Origin: Lachnospiraceae bacterium
GTDB taxonomy: Bacteria; Bacillota; Clostridia; Lachnospirales; Lachnospiraceae
Reading direction: 5' to 3'
Length of the DNA: 54,410 nucleotides
Assembly (NCBI GenBank): GCA_017440045.1
Contig: JAFSIA010000035.1
Span: forward strand, 1 to 54,410
The translations under genes were made by a program, and so were the position numbers. Below the pieces are notes generated by a model. It was not told where the DNA came from, did no database searches, and saw only the letters and a list, made by a program, of their open reading frames with translations. Below, one piece after another: positions 1-7,262 of the stretch. Position 1 is the stretch's first letter, and every line of letters begins with the position of its first letter.

Positions 1-440
1 ATGTTACATTTGTAGACGAAACGGTTTGGTTGACACAGGACCAAATGGCAGATTTATTTCAAAAATCCAAATCAACGATAAATGAGCATATAAAAAACAT
101 ATATTCAGATGGTGAACTTAATAAAAGTAGTACTATGAGAAAATTCGGAAATTCCGAATTTTCTACTAAACCTACAAATTATTATAACTTGGATATGATA
201 ATATCGGTTGGATATCGTGTCAGGTCGCAACGAGGAGTACAATTTCGAATATGGGCTTCCGGAATATTAAAGGAATATATGCGAAAAGGTTTTGCCATGG
301 ATGACCAGCGGTTAAAAGAACTGGGTGGCGGCGGATACTTTAAAGAGTTACTTGAGCGCATTAGAGATATTCGTGCATCTGAGTTGAATGACCCGCCAAA
401 AATGGTGCATCGTTCAACATTGAATACAAATACCTTTTAG
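1..440 (+). pseudogene. RhuM-family protein fragment (5' end outside window, 3' end lost)
   Basis: The reading frame is open from the window edge; TTG at 30 is not a convincing start because codons before it read on as family-like sequence (VDETVWLTQDQMADLF). The stretch through INEHIKNIYSDGEL and FRIWASGILKEYMRKGF is typical of the RhuM/virulence-protein family, which is often found near restriction and toxin-antitoxin genes. Family members normally continue well past the ERIRDIRASE segment; here the sequence changes after about residue 118 into an unrelated tail and stops at 440. Seen: homology-like core and an abrupt foreign tail. Inferred: a deletion left a non-functional remnant. Function of the family is poorly defined. 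Nothing gene-like is visible in 441-594. Confidence 0.6.
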
Positions 441-594
441 AGCCAATGTATAATTACAGTGGCTTTAGTTCTGTTAAAAGCCTTGTAGAAAACTTTGATA
501 TTTAGCTACGGATAATAGAGAATTAGATAAAATAGAATTGTCGTTTTGATGACAAAACATATTGTTTTAAAAAGAAAAAATATCTGTCAACTAC

Positions 595-974
595 TTGACA
601 CAAGAGGGGAAAGGGATTCAAAATGTAGACAACCTTAGAATGATATCTAAGGTGTTAAATGTAAGTATTGATTTTTTGTTGGATGATGAAGGAGTATTTG
701 ATAAAACGGTAATCAAGGAACAAATTAATTTGGATGATTATGTGAAAGAGGGAAAACTTCGAAGTAAAAAAGATGCTGTGGTATATGCGAAATATCCCGA
801 TGCAGAGATAATACCGCTTTTGGCAAAGAAGAAGATGCGTATTATTTAGTGCAACAGGAAGAGATACAGATATTTGTAACTGTTACGGAGGATTTTATAG
901 AATCAAAAGTAATGGCAACAAATTTTATTGTAAAGAGTTATGTCTGCTGGTATAAGATACTGATTGAATATTAA
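595..974 (+). pseudogene. XRE-family regulator remnant (HTH deleted, internal frameshift)
   Basis: The segment NVDNLRMISKVLNVSIDFLL matches the last helices of an XRE/Cro helix-turn-helix domain and the linker usual in Clostridia regulators, followed by a KYPDAEIIPL segment also typical of this group. The DNA-recognition half of the domain is missing upstream. The first frame stops at 849, but an overlapping frame from about 828 continues as EEDAYYLVQQEEIQIFVTVT and ends at 974, matching the expected C-terminal region. So one frameshift plus an N-terminal loss can be seen. It is followed directly by the promoter of the cobalamin locus, which overlaps its last codons. Confidence 0.6.
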
Positions 975-992
975 AACATTTAATGATATAAT
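964..992 (+). promoter_or_regulatory. Sigma-A promoter of the cobalamin riboswitch locus
   Basis: TTGAAT (964-969), 17-base spacer, TATAAT (987-992). It ends about 25 bases before the first riboswitch begins, so it should start the riboswitch transcript. A second, weaker candidate lies just upstream (TTGTAA at 928, TATAAG at 951). Confidence 0.7.
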
Positions 993-1014
993 ATCGCAGA
1001 ATTAAATAAATGAA

Positions 1015-1190
1015 TTAGGTGCCAGAAGAGCTATAATAGTTGGTTCTGGTGAAAAGGGAAACAGGTGTAAATCCTGTACGAACTCGTCACCGTAATTAGG
1101 GAGCTAAGCCGATATATCACTGGGAAACTGGGAAGATGGTGGATGCGATGAACTATAAGTCGGGAGACCTGCCTGATTTGAAGTACGCAA
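1015..1190 (+). promoter_or_regulatory. Cobalamin riboswitch 1
   Basis: Contains the conserved blocks of the cobalamin aptamer in order: GGGAA...GGTGTAAATCC (1056-1073), ACTCGTCACCGTAA (1082-1095), GCC...CACTGGGAAACTGGGAAG (1108-1136), a GATGAAC element and a B12-box-like AGTCGGGAGACCTGCCT ending near 1174. Family knowledge: binding of adenosyl- or other cobalamin represses the downstream gene. No gene follows directly. Instead there is an intrinsic terminator at 1263-1290, then a repeat element and a second riboswitch. It may act in tandem with riboswitch 2 or may have lost its own gene. Confidence 0.9.
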
Positions 1191-1262
1191 GCGAACGCTT
1201 AATACCACGAGTAATTGGTTGTACATAATTCTATCTTAAGGGATAGTTTTATTTGTATGTAG

Positions 1263-1290
1263 AGAGTTGCCGTTTGGGTAACTCTTTTTT
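1263..1290 (+). terminator. Intrinsic terminator downstream of riboswitch 1
   Basis: Nine-pair stem AGAGTTGCC / GGTAACTCT (one G-T wobble) with a five-base loop, followed by TTTTTT. It is the likely expression platform of riboswitch 1. A smaller hairpin (CTATC/GATAG followed by TTTTATTT) lies before it at about 1231-1250. Confidence 0.7.
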
Positions 1291-1330
1291 ATCATATAGA
1301 AAGTTCTCGAGGAGAACTTCCTATATGATA
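1290..1330. repeat. 41-bp near-perfect palindrome
   Basis: Two 19-base arms around a three-base centre, from TATCATATAGAAAGTTCTC to its reverse complement with a single mismatch. It abuts the T-tract of the terminator on the left, and its last four bases (GATA) are also the first bases of the 139-bp repeat, so it may be the outer part of the same element. A related 18-bp perfect palindrome (TATCATAAA/TTTATGATA) lies at 1482-1499. Confidence 0.75.
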
Positions 1331-1465
1331 AAAAACGCTCCGTGAGGATGCGCAGAAACGCATAAGGAAATTGTCACTTCGTGACATGCGTTTCGCGCCA
1401 AAGCGGAGCAAGTCCCTCTAGATGGAGGGATTTAGGGAGTTGATGCGGACTTGTCCGCTTTGTTC
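1327..1465 (+). repeat. 139-bp structured repeat, copy A (inverted copy at 54272-54410)
   Basis: This stretch is repeated in inverted orientation at the far end of the window with two base differences that I can find (C/T near the left end, G/A in the middle hairpin). It folds into three hairpins: a long one closed by GCTCCG/CGGAGC with inner arms around TTGTCACTTCGTGACA; one with arms TCCCTC/GAGGGA; and a short perfect one, GCGGAC-TT-GTCCGC. It encodes no protein. Such dispersed, structured, non-coding repeats behave like MITE/REP elements. It separates riboswitch 1 from riboswitch 2, which suggests insertion into the leader. Confidence 0.85.
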
Positions 1466-1502
1466 TCTATATAACATTGTATATCATAAATTTATGATAG
1501 AT

Positions 1503-1665
1503 AGTAATATTCAGGGAAATGGGTGGAAATCCCATACGAGCCCGTCGCCGTGATGTGAATAAGTAGCATATATCCTTACCCAATGCCACAGTTGGGGAAA
1601 AGTCATTGGAACTAGTTCTGAGAAGACGGATTTATGTATCACTAAGTCGAAATATCTGAATAATA
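1503..1665 (+). promoter_or_regulatory. Cobalamin riboswitch 2
   Basis: Aptamer blocks: CAGGGAAATGGGTGGAAATCC (1512-1532, in two parts), GAGCCCGTCGCCGTGA (1538-1553), AATGCCACAGTTGGGGAAAA (1582-1601) and a diverged B12 box AAGTCGAAATATCTGAA (1644-1660). It directly precedes the DUF4430 lipoprotein gene; between it and the start codon I see no clear terminator, so control may be at translation or rely on the upstream terminator. It is less canonical than riboswitch 1 in its B12 box. Confidence 0.85.
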
Positions 1666-1733
1666 TAATCCTTTGTTTTACGCTGCGAGGGCCGGTTAAA
1701 AGGGAAAAATAAATATTACTGGAGGAAAGAAAT

Positions 1734-2195
1734 ATGAGATTAAAGAGTAGTAAAAGAATTAATTCATTGCTCCTTTGTATGATGCTTATTGTGGCTATGG
1801 CAATTACAATGGTAGGATGTGGTGCAAAAGATAGTGGTGACAGTAATCAGCCATCAACAAAAGCACAGGCAAATGAAGAGGCCAAGATTGAAGTTTTAGG
1901 AGAAGGACAGACAAAATTTTCATTTGTGGTTGTAGATGAAGATGGAAATGAGACAGCGTTTGAAATTCACACGGATAAGACCACAGTTGGAGAGGCATTG
2001 TTAGATGTCCAGTTAATTGAGGGAGAGACAAGTGAGTATGGCTTGTATGTTAAGAAAGTTAATGGTATTACAGCAGACTATGATGAGACTAAGACATATT
2101 GGGCATTCTATGTAAATGGAGAATATGCAGCTGCAGGTGTGGATGCAACGACTATTGAGGATGGAGCAACCTATTCTTTTAAAGTGGAGAAGTAA
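1734..2195 (+). CDS. DUF4430 lipoprotein, putative cobalamin-binding
   Basis: A 153-residue exported lipoprotein. Residues 1-30 form a basic start, a hydrophobic core and a lipobox ending at VGC, so Cys29 or so is the lipidation site. A short charged linker is followed by a C-terminal domain (about 70-153) with TTVGEALL, VNG...YWAFYVNGEYA and DGATYSFKVEK, features of DUF4430, the transcobalamin-like C-terminal domain. The start is set by GGAGGAAAG nine bases upstream. It lies behind two cobalamin riboswitches and its stop overlaps the start of an ECF S component. Inference: it captures cobalamin or a corrinoid at the cell surface and passes it to the membrane protein next door. Binding is not shown by sequence. 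Confidence 0.85.
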   Translation: MRLKSSKRINSLLLCMMLIVAMAITMVGCGAKDSGDSNQPSTKAQANEEAKIEVLGEGQTKFSFVVVDEDGNETAFEIHTDKTTVGEALLDVQLIEGETSEYGLYVKKVNGITADYDETKTYWAFYVNGEYAAAGVDATTIEDGATYSFKVEK

Positions 2196-2707
2196 TGAAG
2201 CTTACAATAAAAGAGACTGCGGTATTTGGAGTGCTGGGTGCGTTAATGTATGTTTCCAAGATTATAATGGAAATAGCACCCAATATACACCTACTTGGAG
2301 TATTTACAATTGCCATTACCGTGGTATATAGAAAAAAAGCATTATATCCTATCTATACATATGTGCTACTAAATGGAATGCTTAGCGGATTTGCAATGTG
2401 GTGGATTCCATATCTGTACGTATGGACGATATTATGGGGAATTACTATGTTGTTGCCGCAGAAGATGCCAAAAGCAGTAAAGCCTGTTGTGTATATGATA
2501 GTAAATGCCTGTCATGGCTTTCTATTTGGTACATTATATGCGCCTGCACAAGCATTAATGTTTGGTTTAAGCTTTGATGGTATGATTGCATGGATAATCG
2601 CGGGACTTCCGTGGGATTTTGTACATGGTGTTAGTAATTTCTTCTGTGGTATGTTAATAGTACCTATTATTATCGTTTTGCAAAGATTAAAACGAAGCAT
2701 AAGTTGA
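2195..2707 (+). CDS. ECF transporter S component, putative cobalamin-specific
   Basis: A 170-residue integral membrane protein with five to six hydrophobic segments, of the size and pattern of substrate-binding S components of energy-coupling factor transporters. The start codon shares one base with the stop of the upstream lipoprotein (TAATG), so the two are translationally coupled. No ATPase or EcfT gene is nearby, so it would have to use a shared ECF module encoded elsewhere, as group II S components do. The riboswitch context points to cobalamin or a precursor. It could be a CbrT-like protein, but I cannot verify that without alignment. Confidence 0.8.
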   Translation: MKLTIKETAVFGVLGALMYVSKIIMEIAPNIHLLGVFTIAITVVYRKKALYPIYTYVLLNGMLSGFAMWWIPYLYVWTILWGITMLLPQKMPKAVKPVVYMIVNACHGFLFGTLYAPAQALMFGLSFDGMIAWIIAGLPWDFVHGVSNFFCGMLIVPIIIVLQRLKRSIS

Positions 2708-2732
2708 AACACTACACTATAAATGTAAATTC

Positions 2733-2768
2733 ATCACAAATGCATTGAGAGTGTAATGAATTTGTGAT
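2733..2768 (+). terminator. Hairpin after the cobalamin operon
   Basis: Fourteen-base arms ATCACAAATGCATT / AATGAATTTGTGAT with one mismatch and an eight-base loop, 26 bases after the stop codon. No proper T-tract follows, so it may be a weak or protective 3' hairpin rather than an efficient terminator. Confidence 0.4.
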
Positions 2769-2871
2769 ATTCTATGAGAAAGAAAAATATAAAGATTCAG
2801 GTACAGGGACAACCACTGCAATCTGTATGTTTTAGCGGTTTGAAGAGATTAATTTGGTGGAGAGGTATATT

Positions 2872-3648
2872 ATGGAAGATATTCTGCTCAAAATATTTGT
2901 TTGTTTTATTGCAGGCGCAGGTGCAGGCATTGGAACCGGGTTTGCTGGTATGAGCGCCGCTGCTGTTATAGGACCTATGTTGATAACATTTTTGGGTATC
3001 CCTGCTTATGAGGCGGTTGGAATAGGACTTATCAGTGATGTTTTGGCAAGTTTTATCAGTGCATATACCTATAAAAAGAGCGGAAACTTAGATGTCAAAA
3101 ACAGCTTGCCTTTGATGGTGAGTGTTCTTATAGTAACGATGATTGGAAGTTTTGTCGCAAGCCTTCTTCCTGAACAGGCAATGAGCGGCACGATGCAGAT
3201 AGCAATGATTATCATTGGATTGCGATTTCTTTTGAAGCCTGTTACCACAACGAAGGAGCAATTGGAATCAATTGCTCCTAAGAAAAGATTAATCAAGGCG
3301 ATAGTGGGCGGAATATTTGTTGGTTTTATATGCGGTTTTGTAGGCGCAGGTGGTGGAATGATGCTATTACTTGTCCTAACTACTTTTCTAGGTTATCCAA
3401 TGCATCTGGCGGTTGGCACAAGTGTGTTTATTATGGCATTTACAGCTCTTACAGGCGGTATCAGTCATTTTGTAATTGGCGGTGTTCCTGATATTTTTTG
3501 TCTTTTGTGGTGTGTTGTATTTACGCTGTTCTGGGCAAGAATTGCTGCTAAAATTGCAAATAAGTCAAATGCGAAAATTTTAAATCGGGTGGTTGGAATT
3601 GTTATGATTACAATCAGCATAGTGATATTAACGGTCAACTTTTTTTGA
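2872..3648 (+). CDS. TauE/SafE (TSUP) family transporter
   Basis: A 258-residue membrane protein with about eight hydrophobic segments arranged as two similar halves: GAGAGIGTGFAGMSAAAVIGP near the start (given in part) and FICGFVGAGGGMMLLL in the second half, the glycine-rich signature repeats of the sulfite exporter TauE/SafE family. Such proteins move sulfite, sulfoacetate or other small organosulfur anions across the cytoplasmic membrane; the substrate here is unknown. ATG 2872 is chosen over upstream TTG/GTG codons because GGAGAGG sits seven bases before it. The 160 bases upstream hold no recognised riboswitch. Confidence 0.85.
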   Translation: MEDILLKIFVCFIAGAGAGIGTGFAGMSAAAVIGPMLITFLGIPAYEAVGIGLISDVLASFISAYTYKKSGNLDVKNSLPLMVSVLIVTMIGSFVASLLPEQAMSGTMQIAMIIIGLRFLLKPVTTTKEQLESIAPKKRLIKAIVGGIFVGFICGFVGAGGGMMLLLVLTTFLGYPMHLAVGTSVFIMAFTALTGGISHFVIGGVPDIFCLLWCVVFTLFWARIAAKIANKSNAKILNRVVGIVMITISIVILTVNFF

Positions 3649-3703
3649 TATTATAGAACAAAAAAGCAGTTTGGACTATTTGAGGTTTAGGGAGGAAAAG
3701 ATT

Positions 3704-4231
3704 ATGAAAAAGAGAGCTTTAGTATTGACATTAGTAATGGCAATTTTTATGGTTGGATGCGGTAATGAGGGAGCGAAGGAATTAAATGAATCTCAGACAA
3801 CAGAGAACACAAAAAATAATGAAGCAGAAACAAATGAAACGGAAACAAATGAAGCAGAAATAAATGTAACAGAAACGGATGATTTAGATGATTATATGAC
3901 ATCTATCAAGGAACAGGCAGATAATATCAAATCATCTTTAAGTGAAGAAGAATTAACACAGTCAGAGATGAATATAAAGTCTCAGGAATTATATGAGCTT
4001 TGGGATGATGCACTAAATAATTTATGGGGCAAGCTTGAGAAGAAGTTATCTGAAGAAGATTTTTCAAAGCTGCAGGATGAACAGCGCACATGGATTGCAG
4101 AAAAAGAAAAATCTGTAGAGGAAGCTGGAAAGGATGTTGAAGGCGGTTCTCTTTATTCGATGGTTGTTAATATGGAAGCTGCAAGGATTACAGAAGAACG
4201 TGTTTATGAATTGTACGAATTATTTGATTAA
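3704..4231 (+). CDS. LprI-like (DUF1311) lipoprotein
   Basis: A 175-residue lipoprotein: MKKRALVLTLVMAIFMVGC is a signal peptide with lipobox (residues 1-19). It is followed by a low-complexity linker rich in Glu, Thr and Asn (about 25-60, containing NEAETNETETNEAEI) and a C-terminal helical domain with LQDEQRTWIAEKE and a MEAARITEERVYEL motif, which match the lysozyme-inhibitor LprI/DUF1311 family. GGAGG lies eight bases before ATG 3704; an upstream in-frame ATG at 3671 lacks a ribosome site. It may protect against lysozyme-like enzymes, but the family is broad and the role is inferred. Confidence 0.8.
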   Translation: MKKRALVLTLVMAIFMVGCGNEGAKELNESQTTENTKNNEAETNETETNEAEINVTETDDLDDYMTSIKEQADNIKSSLSEEELTQSEMNIKSQELYELWDDALNNLWGKLEKKLSEEDFSKLQDEQRTWIAEKEKSVEEAGKDVEGGSLYSMVVNMEAARITEERVYELYELFD

Positions 4232-4274
4232 ATATTTTTACTAAAGTAAACTAGAAAGCATGAAGGAGAAAAAT

Positions 4275-5018
4275 ATGACAACAGCACAATACCGCAAAAA
4301 CTGCCTTATCGTTGATGATGAGATAGAGCTTGCCGATGCTACAAAAGAATACTTTGAATTATTTGGTGTCACATGTGATGCGGTGGCGGATGGTATGTTA
4401 TGTATTGAGAAATTAGAAAAAGTTGCATACGACCTAGTGCTTTTAGACATAAATCTTCAGGAAGAAAGCGGATTTAAGCTGTGTAAAACTATCAGAGAGA
4501 AGTGGAATATGCCGATTCTCTTTATAAGTGCAAGGCAGAGTGATGAAGATGTGCTTGTAGCATTGAATATTGGTGGTGATGATTATATTAAGAAGCCATA
4601 TTCGTTAAGCATACTTCTTGCTAAGGTTAAGGCAGTGTTAAAGAGAATAGAGATAAACGACAATAGTTTAATACGCGACAATGGAATAAGTCAGGAAATA
4701 ATCGAAGCGACAGATTTAGACAAAAGAAGAGCAGAAAAGCTTTATCTTGAGGAGGCCTCACTTAAAGCATATGTAGATGGCAGGGAGGTTTTACTGAAGG
4801 CTAAGGAGTTCAAGCTTTTAAAGTGTCTTTTTGAACATAGAAATACTATTGTAAGGAAAGAAGATTTATTTGATATGGTGTGGGGAGATGCGTACTTTAG
4901 TGATGGAACTCTCAACGTACATATAAGAAAGCTGCGTGAAAAGCTAGAAGAAAATCCTAATGAACCTAAGCTTATTAAAACTATATGGGGGACAGGATAT
5001 ATTCTGGAGCTAAACTAG
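4275..5018 (+). CDS. OmpR-family response regulator
   Basis: A 247-residue two-domain regulator. The receiver domain (about 9-125) has the acidic pair in LIVDDE, the phosphoacceptor Asp58 in LVLLDINL, the Ser in LFISAR and the Lys in YIKKPYS. The C-terminal winged helix (about 160-247) has KEFKLLKCLF, VWGDAYF and HIRKLREKLE, typical of OmpR/PhoB DNA-binding domains. The start is ATG 4275, with AAGGAG just upstream; ATG 4260 lacks a ribosome site. It precedes its histidine kinase by 69 bases, and an ABC transporter follows, so it probably activates 6505-9617. The linker between domains is longer than usual. Confidence 0.92.
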   Translation: MTTAQYRKNCLIVDDEIELADATKEYFELFGVTCDAVADGMLCIEKLEKVAYDLVLLDINLQEESGFKLCKTIREKWNMPILFISARQSDEDVLVALNIGGDDYIKKPYSLSILLAKVKAVLKRIEINDNSLIRDNGISQEIIEATDLDKRRAEKLYLEEASLKAYVDGREVLLKAKEFKLLKCLFEHRNTIVRKEDLFDMVWGDAYFSDGTLNVHIRKLREKLEENPNEPKLIKTIWGTGYILELN

Positions 5019-5087
5019 AATAAGACATATCTTCAACAATGAGTTTAAATAAGAATGTAAAAATGCTTGAAGCATTAGGAGAGACAT

Positions 5088-6335
5088 ATGAAAATGAGAT
5101 ATATAGTCGTAGGTTACACCTTGGTGGTGGCATTGCTTATAAGTATTATGTATTTGGGGCTCACAAAGGAAAATGATTTCCAAGTGGACATGGTCTATTA
5201 TAACAGACAGTTAAAGCAGATAGAGAGTGAATTGGTACAGCTTACGACAACAAAAGAGGATATAGAAAGCATAGAAGAAAAGTATAACTGTAGTATTCTG
5301 TTTATAACAGACGGTGACTATCAACAGCGGCTTAACACATTTATAAGTGATGGAGCTGTTGTTTTTGATTATTTTTCTGAGGATGGGCTTGCGGGCAAGA
5401 TAGTTTGGGAGATGTCCAAGAATCGTTACGAGCAGATAAATCAGGAGAGAAGTGATGCTACGCTGATATTAGTGGGCATAGTAGCATTGTCAGGTTATAT
5501 TCTTCTCGCTGTTATATATTTTAAATTTATACGACCATTTCGTGTTCTTAATAAATTTAGTACAGAGATAGCCAAGGGAAATCTTGATTTCAGGCTTCCT
5601 ATGGAAAAAAGAAATATGTTTGGTGCATTTACAGAGAGTTTTGATATTATGCGTGAGGAGCTTAAAGCTGCAAGGGAGAGGGAGTATCAGGCAAATATCA
5701 GCAAGAAGGAGCTTGTGGCAGAGCTCTCTCATGATATAAAGACACCTGTTTCGACCATTAAAGCAACCTGTGAGGTTATGCAGGTAACTGAGCAAAATGA
5801 GAATACTAAAGAAAAAATAAATGTTATTTTAAATAAAGCTGATATGATTGACCAGCTTGTGGGGAATATGTTCCATGCAACCATGGAAGAATTACAGGCA
5901 TTGAAGGTGGAAGCAATTGAGGAAAGCTCGCTTACTATTCCGGAGATGTTCGGTGATTTAAAATATTATGGAAACATTATTATGGACAATGAGATTCCAC
6001 AGTGTCTTATATACATGGATAAGCTTCGTATGAAGCAGGTTGTTGATAACATCATCAACAATTCATACAAATACGCAGGCACGGATATACATGTTTTATT
6101 TAAGCAGGAAAACGAAGGAATACGTATAACAATTCGTGATAATGGTAAGGGCGTACCTGACGAAGAGATGGCTCTTGTAGCAGAGAAATTCTATCGCGGT
6201 TCAAATGCAAAAGGAAAGTCTGGTTCGGGTATAGGTCTTTATTTATCAAAGAGCTTTATAAATCAGATGGGCGGAGAAATGACGTATTATAATGATAATG
6301 GCTTTGTAGTAGAGCTGTTTTTGAGAAAAGTATAG
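5088..6335 (+). CDS. Sensor histidine kinase
   Basis: A 415-residue membrane kinase. TM1 spans about 4-25, an extracytoplasmic sensor of about 100 residues follows, TM2 is about 124-147, then a HAMP domain, a HisKA domain with ELSHDIKTP (His about 215) and an HATPase_c domain with the N box NNSYKY, G1 DNGKGVP, F box KFYRG and G2 GSGIGLYL. It phosphorylates the preceding response regulator. The extracellular sensor is large, unlike the intramembrane-sensing BceS kinases, so the signal may be an extracellular ligand or an envelope-stress cue. ATG 5088 follows AGGAG. Confidence 0.93.
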   Translation: MKMRYIVVGYTLVVALLISIMYLGLTKENDFQVDMVYYNRQLKQIESELVQLTTTKEDIESIEEKYNCSILFITDGDYQQRLNTFISDGAVVFDYFSEDGLAGKIVWEMSKNRYEQINQERSDATLILVGIVALSGYILLAVIYFKFIRPFRVLNKFSTEIAKGNLDFRLPMEKRNMFGAFTESFDIMREELKAAREREYQANISKKELVAELSHDIKTPVSTIKATCEVMQVTEQNENTKEKINVILNKADMIDQLVGNMFHATMEELQALKVEAIEESSLTIPEMFGDLKYYGNIIMDNEIPQCLIYMDKLRMKQVVDNIINNSYKYAGTDIHVLFKQENEGIRITIRDNGKGVPDEEMALVAEKFYRGSNAKGKSGSGIGLYLSKSFINQMGGEMTYYNDNGFVVELFLRKV

Positions 6336-6354
6336 CTTAAGCCAAGGATCATAA

Positions 6355-6372
6355 TTAAGAATTAGTTAAGAA
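6355..6372 (+). promoter_or_regulatory. Candidate response-regulator operator (direct repeat)
   Basis: TTAAGAA occurs twice, at 6355 and 6366, with an 11-base period, about one helical turn. This is the arrangement preferred by OmpR-family dimers. It lies about 40 bases upstream of a possible -10 (TATTAT at 6414) in the 169-base gap before the ABC transporter genes. Linking it to the adjacent regulator is inference. Confidence 0.35.
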
Positions 6373-6504
6373 ACTGACAAGGAACAGGAAAAGACTTTTT
6401 GATTTTAGTTGTGTATTATGTAATTGTTCAGAGAAGTAGTCAGATAAAAGCAGTGCGGTTAAATGTACTCTGAATAATTATGTAAAATGAAAGGGATAAA
6501 ATTT

Positions 6505-7260
6505 ATGAGCGAAATTCTTGTAGCAAAAGATTTATGTAAAACATTTTCAAACGAAAATACACAACAGCATGTATTAAAAAATCTCAACCTTACAGTAAAT
6601 AAGGGCGATTTTACTGTAGTAATGGGTAATTCTGGTTCAGGAAAGAGTACCCTTTTATATGCTCTTTCAGGCATGGACAGACCAACACTTGGCAGTATTG
6701 CATATGAAGGTGAGGAGATTTCAAAGTATAATAACGACAAGCTTGCATTATTTAGAAGAAAGCATTGTGGTTTTGTATTTCAGCACAATTACTTAAATGA
6801 TACTATGAGTATCCTTGATAATATTATGGTAAGTGGTCTTCTTGTATCAAAGGATAGAAAGGCTATTGCTGAGAGAGCTAAGTCCCTCCTTAAAAGGGTT
6901 GGATTAGAGGAAAGCTGTTTTAATAAGTTTCCTACACAGTTATCCGGAGGTGAACAGCAGAGGGCAGCAGTTGTCAGAGGAGTCATAAATAGCCCGGATA
7001 TCGTTTTTGCTGATGAGCCAACAGGAGCTTTGAATTCAAAGAATACTGAAAATGTACTTAATATACTTACAGATTTTAATAATGAGGGTCAGACAATTGT
7101 TATGGTTACTCACGATATGAAATCGGCCAGAAGAGGTAATCGTATACTATATCTTAATGACGGCGTTATCATGGGGGAATTGCAGCTTGGTAAGTATGTA
7201 AGTGGTGACAGGGAGAGGCATGAAAAGCTTAAAGCATTCCTTCAGGAAATGGGGTGGTAA
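6505..7260 (+). CDS. ABC transporter ATP-binding protein (MacB/BceA-type)
   Basis: A 251-residue ATPase with Walker A GNSGSGKST, Q loop FVFQHNYL, signature LSGGEQQRAA, Walker B IVFADEP, and the H-loop His in VMVTHD. The sequence resembles the LolD/MacB/BceA subfamily that powers FtsX-type permeases. ATG 6505 is preferred to 6487 because AAAGGG precedes it. It is followed by its permease with only two bases between the stop and the ATG. With the two-component system upstream it forms a sensing-and-response unit of the type used against cell-envelope antibiotics or peptides; this role is inferred from gene order. Confidence 0.92.
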   Translation: MSEILVAKDLCKTFSNENTQQHVLKNLNLTVNKGDFTVVMGNSGSGKSTLLYALSGMDRPTLGSIAYEGEEISKYNNDKLALFRRKHCGFVFQHNYLNDTMSILDNIMVSGLLVSKDRKAIAERAKSLLKRVGLEESCFNKFPTQLSGGEQQRAAVVRGVINSPDIVFADEPTGALNSKNTENVLNILTDFNNEGQTIVMVTHDMKSARRGNRILYLNDGVIMGELQLGKYVSGDRERHEKLKAFLQEMGW

Positions 7261-7262
7261 TT

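Noticed and set aside
2116-2331. 71-codon ORF overlapping the lipoprotein and S component genes
   Set aside because: Shadow frame across two well-supported genes with no ribosome site.
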